From Prochlorococcus sp. scB243_495D8 (GTDB lineage Bacteria > Cyanobacteriota > Cyanobacteriia > PCC-6307 > Cyanobiaceae), in assembly GCA_000634195.1 (NCBI GenBank), contig JFLT01000186.1, positions 62,001 to 126,000 of the forward strand: DNA of 64,000 nt, read 5' to 3'. Position 1 is the first letter of the stretch; each line of letters opens with the position of its first letter. The position numbers were made by a program, and so were the translations under genes. The notes beneath the pieces are model-generated. The model was not told where the DNA came from. It did not search any database and saw only the letters and a program-made list of their open reading frames with translations. Positions 9,802 to 18,830 of this stretch are shown piece after piece.

Positions 9802-10345
9802 TAACAACTTACCCAGTTGGAGGCAAGATTTAAAATCTTCTAGAAAAAAAGAGGGCAAATCACCCTCTAATAGATGGATACAGCTCGCAACAGTCAGCGA
9901 AGAAAATGAGCCAAGATTAAGAACAGTTGTTTTCAGAGGATGGCACAAAGATAGTTCAATGATTATTTTTACAGATAGAAGAAGTGAAAAAATTGGGCAT
10001 TTAAAATCTAACCCTAATGCAGAAATATTATGGTTCTTTTTGAAAACCAAATCACAATATAGATTCAAAGGGAAAATACATGAATTAAGTGATAACAAAA
10101 ATTATTGGGATTTATTATCAGAAAAATCAAAATCTTCTTGGTTTTGGGGATCTCCTGGAGAGAAAATAAACCCAAAAGTCCAATCTGCTTATGAAATATT
10201 ATCCAATCTTCCCAAGTCAGAAAATTTTGCAGTTCTAAATTTTGAAATCGATTCAGTAGATCTTCTTAAATTAGAACAGCCTGTTCATAAAAGATATCTT
10301 TGGGAAAAGAGTAAGGAATGGGAAAAAGTTGAAATTAATCCTTAA
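9794..10345 (+). CDS. Pyridoxamine 5'-phosphate oxidase-like FMN flavoprotein
   Basis: A 183-residue split-barrel protein. The features WIQLATVSEENEPRLRTVVFRGW, FTDRRSEKIGHLKSNPNAEI and a C-terminal W-rich tail match the cyanobacterial Alr4036-type PPOX family, which is probably FMN-dependent. The substrate is unknown; it is shorter than true PdxH and lacks its full PLP-binding tail. It overlaps the upstream membrane-enzyme gene. Confidence 0.82.
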   Translation: MPDNNLPSWRQDLKSSRKKEGKSPSNRWIQLATVSEENEPRLRTVVFRGWHKDSSMIIFTDRRSEKIGHLKSNPNAEILWFFLKTKSQYRFKGKIHELSDNKNYWDLLSEKSKSSWFWGSPGEKINPKVQSAYEILSNLPKSENFAVLNFEIDSVDLLKLEQPVHKRYLWEKSKEWEKVEINP

Positions 10346-10419
10346 ATATTTCTAAATTGTATATTTAGGTTGAAAAACATATAGTGATCAGTCAGTTTTA
10401 AATAAGAAGTATTATTCAT

Positions 10420-10593
10420 ATGAATTTCTCAGAAATTCCAGAAAACCCTTTTATTTTTTTATCTTGGGTGACTGCTATAGGGCTATTTATAAGTCTTTCC
10501 GAAGCAACAATTAAGATAAAACTTGAGAAGAGAAACAGTTATAGAAAAAGGTTAGAACTAATCAATAACCTTTATCCTAAAAAGTTAGCTTGA
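10420..10593 (+). CDS. Small single-helix membrane protein
   Basis: A 57-residue ORF with an acidic-polar N-terminus, one hydrophobic segment (FIFLSWVTAIGLFISL) and a basic tail (KLEKRNSYRKRLEL). It lies 74 bases downstream of the PPOX gene and its end overlaps the convergent DoxX gene by 9 bases. Composition and layout support a real gene; the function is unknown. Confidence 0.6.
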   Translation: MNFSEIPENPFIFLSWVTAIGLFISLSEATIKIKLEKRNSYRKRLELINNLYPKKLA

Positions 10594-11136
10594 AGTATCT
10601 GAGAGTATGTTTGCTTGCAGAAATTGAAATAAGCCACCTTTACTTGTTTCTTCTTTAACTTCAACTTCCCTAGAATTTTTTGATTTTATTGAAGGAATGA
10701 TTTCTTCCTCATCTTCTGAGTTCAAAATTCTGATAATAACTTCATCTAAGGAGAAATTACCAGGCCCTGTTAATGCAATTGAAGTTGCTGAAGCGAAATA
10801 CAAAAGTAAAAGCTCTAATAAGAAAATATTAAAACCTGAAGTAACAAGTGCATGGTATATAGCGACAGAAATTGTTCCCACAATTGCTAAAGCCCCGAAT
10901 CTTGTAGCTAATCCGATAATTAGTAGCCAACTACCACCTATTTCAGAGAATGCCGCTATGTATGATAAAAATATTGGGAATGGAAGGTGTAAAGGTCTGA
11001 CAAAAGCATCAGCGAAATTTTCTATATTTGCTAATTTCTCATAACCGTGATGAATAAGAACAGTTCCAGTTATAACTCTAAGAATTAATAAAGCAGTATC
11101 TTTGCTAAACGACTTGGTAAGAATTGTTGAAAGCAC
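10585..11136 (-). CDS. DoxX family membrane protein
   Basis: A 183-residue protein with four predicted membrane helices in the first 130 residues. The signature LRVITGTVLIHHGYEKLA at the first helix and FSEIGGSWLLIIGLATRFGA in the middle fit DoxX. The polar tail of about 50 residues (EDEEEIIPSIKSKNSREVEV) is extra to the minimal fold. DoxX proteins are linked to redox or thiol stress in other bacteria; no specific role is visible here. A second, shorter DoxX lies at 37164-37544. Confidence 0.85.
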   Translation of the reverse strand: MLSTILTKSFSKDTALLILRVITGTVLIHHGYEKLANIENFADAFVRPLHLPFPIFLSYIAAFSEIGGSWLLIIGLATRFGALAIVGTISVAIYHALVTSGFNIFLLELLLLYFASATSIALTGPGNFSLDEVIIRILNSEDEEEIIPSIKSKNSREVEVKEETSKGGLFQFLQANILSDTSS

Positions 11137-11271
11137 TATAAAAAAATTATCCTTAAGTAAAAATAACTAGTCACAGTATCCATCGTGGATTAAAGAGCAA
11201 AAGTCGTCTCTAATTAAGTATTTATACCTAGATATCAAAAGTATCCCTTTCTGATTAATAATTCAACGAAA

Positions 11272-12426
11272 TTAAAAATTATTTTTTGAATAATTTTCTG
11301 ATATTCTCTGATTGATTTTTGGAAAATTTTCTTTAAATTTAAAAAACCCTTTTTTGGCGAATTTCCAAGCAAATAAATCTTCATCTCTAACAAGGTTAAA
11401 AATTTTTTTATGGTGTAAATTTTTAAACTCAGTTATGAAATCATAATTTTCTCCCACTCCAGGATAAATAATATCTATTTCGTTAGTATTTTTGAAAGTA
11501 TTTCCCAACGAACTAGGATCAATCTGTTCAACATTATCAAATTGCTCTAGAAATTCAGAGACCAAATCTTGCTTAAATTTCAAAACAGATTCAGACAATT
11601 TAATTTGTCTTTGTTCATTTTTTAAAAGGATAATAAATACTTTTTTATAGCTAGGAAGTAAATTTTTAAGGGTTTCAAGGTGCAGATCATTTTCAAACAT
11701 AATCAGATTATCTGATTTAGGATCCATATCATTTTTATAAATTTCATCTTCAAATGGTATTTGATTAGATTCTTCAAGAAAAATTTGTTGATTACTTATT
11801 TTTTCTACATTAAATCTATTATTTGAAAACTTTCTGAGGTTTGATGATGAAAAAAGATATTGTTTTCCCTTCGTTTGCAATCCTCCGACCCATCTCCAGC
11901 TGAGGAGATTTGATGAAGCATCTCCATCAAAAAGATATTTAAAGAAAAACTTTGCTCCCAATTGCCATGGGAGGCCTAAATTAAATATCCAAGTACTCGC
12001 AAACCACATTCTTGTATGGTTATGCAAATAGTTGTACTGCTTTAATTCATGGACCCAAGAATTAAAAAAATCTAATTCTGTATTGCCATTAGTTGCACTT
12101 TCATATAGCTCATAATCAAAATCGAGATTATTTTCTGAAATAAAATTTCTCCAAACTTTAGGTCTATTTTCCATCCACCCTTTCCAGTAAACTCTCCAAA
12201 ATATTTCTTCCACAAATTTAGTTGAATTTTTGATTTTGTACTTACTTTTAATATCATGAATCAGATCATATTCCGATAATATTCTATGAGTGATGAAAGG
12301 CGATAATTTTGAAACTGAACTTTCGTTATTTGGCCCAAAATCAAAATTTCTTAACTTTGCATAATCATTAATTTTGTATTTCGCAAAATTTTCCCAGGTA
12401 TTTTGAGCTTTTAATAAAAATGACAT
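11272..12426 (-). CDS. Photolyase/cryptochrome-related FAD-binding protein with reversed domain order
   Basis: Residues 1 to about 225 correspond to the FAD-binding helical domain of photolyases: EEIFWRVYWKGWMENRP, YLHNHTRMWFASTWIFNLG, LPWQLGAKFFFKYLFDGDAS and SNLLSWRWVGGLQTKGKQY are the classic blocks. The usual N-terminal alpha/beta antenna domain is missing. Instead about 150 residues follow the FAD domain, beginning NLIMFENDLHLETLKNLL, which resembles the first strand and loop of the photolyase alpha/beta domain. This may be a permuted protein. DNA repair or blue-light sensing are both possible. Confidence 0.8.
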   Translation of the reverse strand: MSFLLKAQNTWENFAKYKINDYAKLRNFDFGPNNESSVSKLSPFITHRILSEYDLIHDIKSKYKIKNSTKFVEEIFWRVYWKGWMENRPKVWRNFISENNLDFDYELYESATNGNTELDFFNSWVHELKQYNYLHNHTRMWFASTWIFNLGLPWQLGAKFFFKYLFDGDASSNLLSWRWVGGLQTKGKQYLFSSSNLRKFSNNRFNVEKISNQQIFLEESNQIPFEDEIYKNDMDPKSDNLIMFENDLHLETLKNLLPSYKKVFIILLKNEQRQIKLSESVLKFKQDLVSEFLEQFDNVEQIDPSSLGNTFKNTNEIDIIYPGVGENYDFITEFKNLHHKKIFNLVRDEDLFAWKFAKKGFFKFKENFPKINQRISENYSKNNF

Positions 12427-12610
12427 TTTCTCATAACTTTAAAAAATTTTTTTATGTATTGATAGAAATTTCAAAAATTTGCCTTCAAATTAATCCTTAA
12501 AGTTTTCTATTTCACTTTTAAGTAAATATGTTTGATTGAAGTATTTAATTTAAACGCCTTATCAGTACATTTTATACTCTTAAATCGCTCTCTGCATAGG
12601 AGGATATTTA

Positions 12611-12664
12611 GTGGTCAATTACTTTTTAGATCTAATTTTAGTTTTCAAATCTTTATTTAAATGA
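12611..12664 (+). CDS. Possible 17-residue leader peptide
   Basis: A short GTG-initiated frame (MVNYFLDLILVFKSLFK when the start is read as Met) is preceded by a perfect AGGAGG six to seven bases upstream and by a TATACT box about 35 bases upstream. It ends 40 bases before the ligase-like gene. The ribosome binding site is much better than that of the gene it precedes. It may be a leader peptide or chance. The rest of this 278-base interval shows nothing else. Confidence 0.28.
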   Translation: MVNYFLDLILVFKSLFK

Positions 12665-12704
12665 TTTTTTTCTAAAAGATTTTTAAATATTTATCAGAAT
12701 TATT

Positions 12705-13454
12705 ATGAATAATTTATTAGTGAGAGATGTTAAGTATCTAGATGAACAATACAGAATAGGTGAAGGCATAATTTCGGATGATGCATTTAAGCAACTTGAG
12801 AAGCTCTTTATTTCTATTGATCCAAAGCCTGACTACTTTAATCAAAAAAATAATAAACTTTTGCCAAAATTAGCTAAAGAAAACTATAAAGAATTTTTGG
12901 AAAGTTTATTAACAAAAACAAGATTAAGCATTCAACCAAAAATTGATGGCTGTGCTATTGCAATTAGATATATAGATGGCAATTTTAATAAAGCTATTAC
13001 AAAGAAAGGATTTGATGTCTCAAGCAAAATTAAACAAATTAAAAATGTCCCCGATTGTATTCCTATCAAACGAGATTTTCAAATTAGAGGTGAACTATAC
13101 TCTACAAACCAAGTTGCCGGCATTTCCCAAAGAATTACAAGAAAATACCTCAATGATAAGAAAGGGATTGGAGAAAGTCTCCGCTTTTGCTGTTTCCAAA
13201 TACTTAATGGAAGACTTAATCAATACGAAACCCTTAACTATCTTAAAAAATGTGGCTTCAGCACCCCTGAAAGCTACTTCACAAATCATACAAGCGAAAT
13301 CCAAATATATAAAAAAAATTGGTTAGAGAAAAAAATATTTGCAAAATATCCAACTAATGGGATAGTTATAAAAATAAATAGTAGGAAATTACAGTTACTT
13401 AGAGAGAAAAGTTTATCTCAAAATAATGAATGGCAATATGCAATTGAAAAATAA
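12705..13454 (+). CDS. Stand-alone adenylation domain of an NAD-dependent DNA ligase
   Basis: The 249-residue protein aligns by eye with the first half of LigA. Residues 9-35 resemble the NAD-binding domain Ia (YRIGEGIISDDAFKQLEKLF). KIDG at 79-82 is the adenylation motif with Lys79 as nucleophile. IRGELY (127-132), NGIVIKIN and a final WQYAIEK match later nucleotidyltransferase motifs. The OB fold, zinc finger, helix-hairpin-helix and BRCT domains are absent. In the last motif the lysine is one residue further from Trp than usual and is the final residue. It may be a mini-ligase or an adenylating enzyme of another kind; activity is uncertain. Confidence 0.75.
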   Translation: MNNLLVRDVKYLDEQYRIGEGIISDDAFKQLEKLFISIDPKPDYFNQKNNKLLPKLAKENYKEFLESLLTKTRLSIQPKIDGCAIAIRYIDGNFNKAITKKGFDVSSKIKQIKNVPDCIPIKRDFQIRGELYSTNQVAGISQRITRKYLNDKKGIGESLRFCCFQILNGRLNQYETLNYLKKCGFSTPESYFTNHTSEIQIYKKNWLEKKIFAKYPTNGIVIKINSRKLQLLREKSLSQNNEWQYAIEK

Positions 13455-13562
13455 TATTGAATAGTACCTTCAATAAGAGCTCACGATACTGAATTCCAGT
13501 ATTTACAGTGGAAAAGTAATTAAATTTTGGTTAAATTCCAAAGCAATTTGCAGGATTACTAA

Positions 13563-14492
13563 ATGACTGCCACTATTTCAAGGCCAAAAATCTCTAACTG
13601 GGAAACATCTAATATTCCAAACCTTACAGGCAAAACAGCGCTTATTACTGGTGCGAATAGTGGTCTTGGATATTACACTGCAAAGGCCTTAGCAGAAAAA
13701 AATGCTCATGTTGTTATAGCTTGTAGATCACTCGAAAAAGCTAATCAAACTATCAAAAAACTTAAAGGTCTTAATCCTGAAGGATTATTTACACCATTAG
13801 AATTAGATTTGTCAGATTTAAAAAATATTGTAGAAGTTCAGTCCAAAATTTTTGATAATTTTGAAAATTTGGATTTACTAATCAATAATGCAGGCATTAT
13901 GCATCCGCCTAAAACTCTTAGTGCCCAAGGATATGAAATACAATTTGCAGTTAATCATCTAGCTCACATGCTTTTGACACTAAAGTTACTTCCAATTATT
14001 GAAAAAAAAGAAGAATCTAGAATAGTGACGGTGACTTCCGGAGCACAATTTTTTGGCAAAGTTGGTTGGAAAAATCTGAAAGCCGAAAACTATTACAACA
14101 AATGGGAATCTTACTCCAATAGCAAATTGGCAAATGTAATGTTTGCTTTGGAACTAAATGAGAACTTAAAGCACAAAAATATACTTTCTTTAGCTGCTCA
14201 CCCAGGAATTGCAAAAACAAATCTCTTTACTGCTCAAAAACCTAACCCTGGTCCATTAGAAACATTCTCATTGGAATTATTTAGTCCTATTTTTCAAACT
14301 GCTGAGATGGGTGCTTTACCTCAGCTTTTTGCAGCTACTTCACCAGACGCAAGAGGCGGTGATCATTATGGTCCTAGATTTAATTTCAGAGGTCATCCAA
14401 AACTATCCCCTACTTCTCCTTTCGCAATGAATAAAAAAGAAAGAAAAAATTTATGGGAAAAAAGCCTCGAAATACTTAATAACTTCTTATAA
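13563..14492 (+). CDS. Short-chain dehydrogenase/reductase
   Basis: A 309-residue NAD(P)-dependent oxidoreductase. The nucleotide motif is TGANSGLGYYTAKALAEKN, the strand motif NNAGIMHPP, and the catalytic YSNSK (Tyr/Lys) follows TVTSGAQ (Ser). It resembles the retinol-dehydrogenase/WWOX-like or protochlorophyllide-reductase-like branch of the SDRs. The substrate is not evident. Its end overlaps the convergent small gene by 6 bases. Confidence 0.9.
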   Translation: MTATISRPKISNWETSNIPNLTGKTALITGANSGLGYYTAKALAEKNAHVVIACRSLEKANQTIKKLKGLNPEGLFTPLELDLSDLKNIVEVQSKIFDNFENLDLLINNAGIMHPPKTLSAQGYEIQFAVNHLAHMLLTLKLLPIIEKKEESRIVTVTSGAQFFGKVGWKNLKAENYYNKWESYSNSKLANVMFALELNENLKHKNILSLAAHPGIAKTNLFTAQKPNPGPLETFSLELFSPIFQTAEMGALPQLFAATSPDARGGDHYGPRFNFRGHPKLSPTSPFAMNKKERKNLWEKSLEILNNFL

Positions 14493-14753
14493 ATTTTTCA
14501 TTTTTACTAACTTTAGAAAATACTTCAAGATATGTAATTCACTCTCTGAGAGTTTCATAAATTCTGTTAGGGCATCATAATTTTTTTCATCAATTTTTTT
14601 TGACAATTGAATAAAACTATCATGGTTTTCATTAACAAAGCGCTCAGCAATCTGAGACGGAGTTAAACCCTGTTCAATTAATTCACCTGGAGCATTTTTC
14701 TCCCACTTTTCATAAAACCAAGAGAACCAATATTTTGCAGTATTATCTTCCAT
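14487..14753 (-). CDS. Small conserved hypothetical protein, paralogue of the gene at 25071-25385
   Basis: An 88-residue soluble, acidic-basic helical protein. It shares a pattern with the 104-residue protein at 25071-25385: WFxW near the start, then G-x-x-P-x-x-(I/V)-A-E-x-F-(V/I)-x-x-N, and near the end L-x-x-F-(M/L)-K-L-(S/T)-E-x-E-(L/M)-H. The function is unknown. The shared aromatic start and EMH/ELH end argue for a genuine family in this genome. Confidence 0.72.
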   Translation of the reverse strand: MEDNTAKYWFSWFYEKWEKNAPGELIEQGLTPSQIAERFVNENHDSFIQLSKKIDEKNYDALTEFMKLSESELHILKYFLKLVKMKNL

Positions 14754-14853
14754 TAATTAAATTTTCTTGGGCGAATACTATAAATACTAAAGAAAAATCT
14801 CATGATTGAATTACCCTTTAAACACAATTAATATAAATGCAATTATTAATTTA

Positions 14854-16284
14854 ATGATAGATAATCATTTAAGTAAAAGAGATATTAATCTTGTAATTGG
14901 ATTAGGTAAATCTGGATTTTGGGCTGCCAAGTATTTGAAAAGCATCAATAAGAGAGTAATTGTTTGGGAAAGTAAAGATGGGATAGAATTCTTAGAAAGA
15001 AAAACAGCATTAGAAGAGCTCAATATCATAGTTTCTCTAAATAAAGAATTTGTATTTGAAGAAATTCAACCTTTTTTGAAAGAGATCGAATCTGTTGTTG
15101 TAAGTCCATCAATACCTTATGACCACATAACTGTTATTGAATTAAAAAAAAAGGGAATTAAAGTAATTGGAGAAATTAATGTTGCATGGGAAATTTTAAA
15201 AGACACAAATTGGATAGGTATTACTGGCACTAATGGCAAGACTACTGTTACTCATCTACTAAGCCATATACTCTGTGATACTGGATTATATGCTCCTTTT
15301 GCTGGAAATATTGGTACACCTTTATGTAAGTATGCTCACTCCAAAAAACATGAGAAAATTGATTGGGTTGTAGCTGAATTAAGCAGTTATCAAATAGAAA
15401 TATCTCCAGAAGTAAAACCTAATATTGGGATATGGACAACCTTCACAGAAGATCATCTTGAAAGACATAAAACACTTGAAAACTATTTCAACATAAAAAA
15501 AAGCTTGTTAGAAAAATCTGATTTTAGAATTTATAATTATGACGATAAAAACCTGAGAAATCACTACAGTTCACTATCAAGAGGGGTTTGGATAACAACT
15601 AGTTTTGATAAATCAAATTTTATTCATTGCGATTATTGGATAGATGAACAATCGTACATTGTTGAGAGAGGGAAGAAATTATTCAAACTTGAACATTTTT
15701 CTTTAAAAGGCATGCATAATCTTCAAAATCTTTTATTGGTAATTGCAGCAGCAAGAAAAGTTGGATTATCTGGTAAAAAGATTAAAGATTCTCTATCTAA
15801 TTACAAACAATTACCCCATAGGATGGAAACAATTTATAAAAATAATGATCTGGAAATCATTAATGATAGTAAAGCTACAAATTTTGACTCATCTATTGCG
15901 GGAATAAGTTCAATTGAAGGTCAAATAATAATAATTGCTGGGGGTAGATTAAAAGGCAATGAATGTAGTGAGTGGATAAAAGTTTTAAAGAAAAAAGTTA
16001 AATGTGTTTTCCTTTTTGGAGAAAGCTCAAAAGTCCTAAAAATGGCGCTTATTAATGAAGGGTTTAAAAAAAATATTTTTGAATTTTCAGAACTAAAAGA
16101 GCTTATAAATTTTGTTTTTAATTATATGCAAAATAATAGGGTTGGAACATTATTATTCTCACCTTCTTGCTCTAGTTTTGATCAATTTAAAAATTATGAA
16201 GAGCGTGGAGATTATTTCAAGAAATTAATAAGTGAAAAATTATTGGATAATAAATCCATTTTTTGTTCAAGTATCATTTCGTAA
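14854..16284 (+). CDS. murD: UDP-N-acetylmuramoylalanine--D-glutamate ligase
   Basis: MurD adds D-glutamate to UDP-MurNAc-L-Ala in the cytoplasm during peptidoglycan synthesis. The ATP-binding motif is [19 protein letters not shown]. An N-terminal Rossmann motif ([15 protein letters not shown]), the central motif [11 protein letters not shown] and the C-terminal motif [14 protein letters not shown] are all present. The frame is open further upstream to a TTG, but the ATG used here starts just ahead of the Rossmann strand and gives a normal 476 residues. Confidence 0.93.
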   Translation: MIDNHLSKRDINLVIGLGKSGFWAAKYLKSINKRVIVWESKDGIEFLERKTALEELNIIVSLNKEFVFEEIQPFLKEIESVVVSPSIPYDHITVIELKKKGIKVIGEINVAWEILKDTNWIGITGTNGKTTVTHLLSHILCDTGLYAPFAGNIGTPLCKYAHSKKHEKIDWVVAELSSYQIEISPEVKPNIGIWTTFTEDHLERHKTLENYFNIKKSLLEKSDFRIYNYDDKNLRNHYSSLSRGVWITTSFDKSNFIHCDYWIDEQSYIVERGKKLFKLEHFSLKGMHNLQNLLLVIAAARKVGLSGKKIKDSLSNYKQLPHRMETIYKNNDLEIINDSKATNFDSSIAGISSIEGQIIIIAGGRLKGNECSEWIKVLKKKVKCVFLFGESSKVLKMALINEGFKKNIFEFSELKELINFVFNYMQNNRVGTLLFSPSCSSFDQFKNYEERGDYFKKLISEKLLDNKSIFCSSIIS

Positions 16285-16370
16285 TTTTCAGGTCGGTCAT
16301 CACAACCGTTTACCCTCTAGCAAATATTCACTTAATTAGTTAGATTTTGACTATAAATTAACCGCTAGCA

Positions 16371-16685
16371 ATGAGTGAATCTAACAATTTACCTCAAGCA
16401 ATAAGTCATAAAAAATTAAGTTACTTGATGCTTAAGGCACAAAAGGATTCTCATTTTTCTGATGAATTAGCAGAAATAGAAAGCCCTGAAAAAAGAGAAT
16501 TTGAAGAGTTAATCAACAATTGGGAAGCTTCAACTAAGAAGGTAGTTAATGAGTTATCAAAAAGAAAAGAGAATTTACTAAAAGATAAATCACCAAATTC
16601 CTTAATTGCACTTGGTGCTATGGAAGTTCACCTTAATATGGCTTTGCAAGCCTTAAATGCATTTAATAAAGGAGTTGATGGGTAA
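16371..16685 (+). CDS. Small conserved hypothetical helical protein
   Basis: A 104-residue soluble protein dominated by charged helices: AQKDSHFSDELAEIESPEKR, ASTKKVVNELSKRKENLLK, then a less polar end GAMEVHLNMALQALNAF. No known domain was recognised. It follows murD in the same direction after 86 bases and ends close to the convergent pirin gene. Confidence 0.65.
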   Translation: MSESNNLPQAISHKKLSYLMLKAQKDSHFSDELAEIESPEKREFEELINNWEASTKKVVNELSKRKENLLKDKSPNSLIALGAMEVHLNMALQALNAFNKGVDG

Positions 16686-16698
16686 AATAACAGATAAA

Positions 16699-17430
16699 TT
16701 ATAAGGAAGGCATCGAAAATAAGAGAAAATCTAAGTTTTTCTCAGTATCTATAGAAACATCATCATAATAATTAACTTCAAAACCCAAGCCATCGCCAGA
16801 TTCGAGAAATATATTTGAATTAGAGTCTTTACTTTTTAATAAAAGATTACCTTCTATTATTTGGATCCAATTATATTTATCGATTTTTAATGGCAATTTT
16901 TTTTCTTTAATTGGCTTATATTTACAACGCCATAAAGAAATACTTTGATTTAAAGAAAGCTTATTATTTTTAGAATCTTTGTAATTAAAAATAAGATTGT
17001 CCCACAACTTTTCATTTAATGAAATTTGATCATATCGAGGTTTGATATTTTCTTTTTGAGGGTATATCCAAATCTGGAACAACTTACAGGTCTCATTTTC
17101 TTCATTCTTCTCGCTATGAGAGATTCCAGTACCTGCAGACATAACTTGTACTTCATCTTTGTGAATTTTTCCAAGATTGTTTAACGAGTCTCTATGAGTT
17201 ATTGCTCCTTTTGTTACGACAGTAATAATTTCCATATTTGCATGAGAATGTGTATTAAACCCTGCATTAGGAGAAATAATATCTTCGTTTATAACTCTAA
17301 TTTTCCCAAAATTATCCCATTTTGGATCTCTATGCTCTGCGAAAGAAAATGAATGCATTGAATGCAGCCAATCTCTTCTTGATAAAAATCTATCATCGGA
17401 TTTTCTTATTTTAATAATATTAAAAACCAT
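16699..17430 (-). CDS. Pirin family protein (bicupin)
   Basis: A 243-residue bicupin. The N-terminal cupin has the pirin signature: NAGFNTHSHANMEIITVVTK carries the metal-binding His-x-His and Glu, and HKDEVQVMSAGTGISHSEKN carries the last His. Bacterial pirins related to YhhW can have quercetinase activity; the physiological substrate here is unknown. The ATG is doubled and the second one is taken as the start. A convergent hypothetical gene precedes it. Confidence 0.9.
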   Translation of the reverse strand: MVFNIIKIRKSDDRFLSRRDWLHSMHSFSFAEHRDPKWDNFGKIRVINEDIISPNAGFNTHSHANMEIITVVTKGAITHRDSLNNLGKIHKDEVQVMSAGTGISHSEKNEENETCKLFQIWIYPQKENIKPRYDQISLNEKLWDNLIFNYKDSKNNKLSLNQSISLWRCKYKPIKEKKLPLKIDKYNWIQIIEGNLLLKSKDSNSNIFLESGDGLGFEVNYYDDVSIDTEKNLDFLLFSMPSL

Positions 17431-17523
17431 CAAAATTAAATAGAATGAAAAAATTCTAAATCATTAGAAAAATATTTGTAAAATTTTTTGATAAATTATT
17501 CCTAAAAAAAGCAAATATTAAAT

Positions 17524-17652
17524 TTAAAAATTTATTTTACTCTGAGCCTTATTAGCCTTTATCAATATTTTTTGTGCTTCGTCTCTTGTAAGGCATTTTT
17601 CTGCTTTTACGTTTAAGTTTTTAAGTTTTTGTAGTTGCTTTGTGTTACTCAT
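17524..17652 (-). CDS. Small basic conserved peptide (42 residues)
   Basis: A short ORF (start MSNTKQLQKLKNLNVKAEK, later CLTRDEAQKILIKANKAQ) is predicted to be helical and basic. It lies alone between the pirin and DUF1643 genes and gives a protein-like sequence through its whole length. No family was recognised. Confidence 0.5.
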   Translation of the reverse strand: MSNTKQLQKLKNLNVKAEKCLTRDEAQKILIKANKAQSKINF

Positions 17653-17717
17653 AATTTAACCTGTTCTTAACTCTATTTTAACATAAGTTTAAATTAATCG
17701 CCTCTTAAACCTTGGTA

Positions 17718-18260
17718 TCAAATCGTTTTTACTGCTTTGAGAATGGAATTATCAGAACAGTATAGAGGATGTATTGGATTATCTTTGATTGTTTTCTTAA
17801 TTAAAAGCGGTCCCAAAGGATTATCAAAATTATTTTTTCTGATTGAGTTATATTGCATTATTTTTTTTGATATTCTTTTATTTCTATTTAGAAATTTTCC
17901 TTTGTTACCCCAACCTAACCATAAATCACAATTTTTATTTTCAGACCAGTGTTTTAAGTTTTTATAAATATGATTATTGTTTCGATAACCCACAGGGTTT
18001 TTATGTTTAAAAAGTTTTTCTGGTTTGCTTGAAATAAGAGCAAATAGATTTATTAATTTTACTTTGCCGTAATTATTATTTTTCGAAATTTTGATTATCT
18101 TTTTTGTTGTGTTGTCCAAGAAAACTTCATCTGATAATGAAGGATTTAAACCAATAAAAATAATTTCCTTTGCAGATTTAGAAATCTCATAACTTAAACT
18201 CCATCTATATAGTTTATTTGCGCTTATTAAACAATTTCTTTCTAGGAATAAATTATTCAA
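17718..18260 (-). CDS. DUF1643 domain protein
   Basis: A 180-residue protein whose central part matches DUF1643: IIFIGLNPSLSDEVFLDNTT, then KVKLINLFALISSKPEKLFKH and CDLWLGWGNKGKFLNRN. The family is uncharacterised; its fold has been likened to nucleotide-binding or glycosylase-like proteins. The start overlaps the stop of the DUF2214 gene by 4 bases, so the two are probably one operon. Confidence 0.82.
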   Translation of the reverse strand: MNNLFLERNCLISANKLYRWSLSYEISKSAKEIIFIGLNPSLSDEVFLDNTTKKIIKISKNNNYGKVKLINLFALISSKPEKLFKHKNPVGYRNNNHIYKNLKHWSENKNCDLWLGWGNKGKFLNRNKRISKKIMQYNSIRKNNFDNPLGPLLIKKTIKDNPIHPLYCSDNSILKAVKTI

Positions 18261-18742
18261 CCTAAACCTACGCCTCTAGCCATGAGAGTGGCAAACAAAG
18301 GTATTGTTGCAAAGCCCACTAATTCAGTAGTAATGATTAGTCTGAACCTCTTGACTAGATTCTCAGATATTTCAGGTAATTTATTCTTACTTAATGGAAT
18401 GGCCCATAAAATATAGGTTGTTGTTGGGTATAAAGAAAGTAATCCCACAAGAATATAAAGAGAAACCTTTATCCAAAACACAGGATTACCTGTATAAAAA
18501 TCCCCTCCTTGACCAAAATACTTAACACGCAAAATCCCAGTAACTAATATCGCAACTCCTGCTAAACCATAAACCACATCTGCAATTATCATTGAGATCG
18601 TCTCATTTCTATTAAGACCTACTTTGAGAGTCAATCTTTCAAACAAAAGAGAACCGAAACACAATATTATCCCTAAATAATGAACATATGCTACTAATGC
18701 ACTTTTAGCGATTTCACCTGTCAATAAAGTTCCTAATAACAT
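18257..18742 (-). CDS. DUF2214 family membrane protein
   Basis: A 161-residue protein with four membrane helices (VAYVHYLGIILCFGSLLFER, VVYGLAGVAILVTGILRV, FWIKVSLYILVGLLSLYPTT, TTELVGFATIPLFATLMARG). A conserved His in the first helix and the order of segments fit DUF2214, common in cyanobacteria and proteobacteria. The function is unknown. It overlaps DUF1643 downstream by 4 bases. Confidence 0.85.
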   Translation of the reverse strand: MLLGTLLTGEIAKSALVAYVHYLGIILCFGSLLFERLTLKVGLNRNETISMIIADVVYGLAGVAILVTGILRVKYFGQGGDFYTGNPVFWIKVSLYILVGLLSLYPTTTYILWAIPLSKNKLPEISENLVKRFRLIITTELVGFATIPLFATLMARGVGLG

Positions 18743-18830
18743 TTTCTAGTCAAAATTTATACAATACTAACCACCAAATAAAGAATTTGTTTAGAAAATA
18801 AATTAAACAATAAAAAGTCAGATATTGAAT

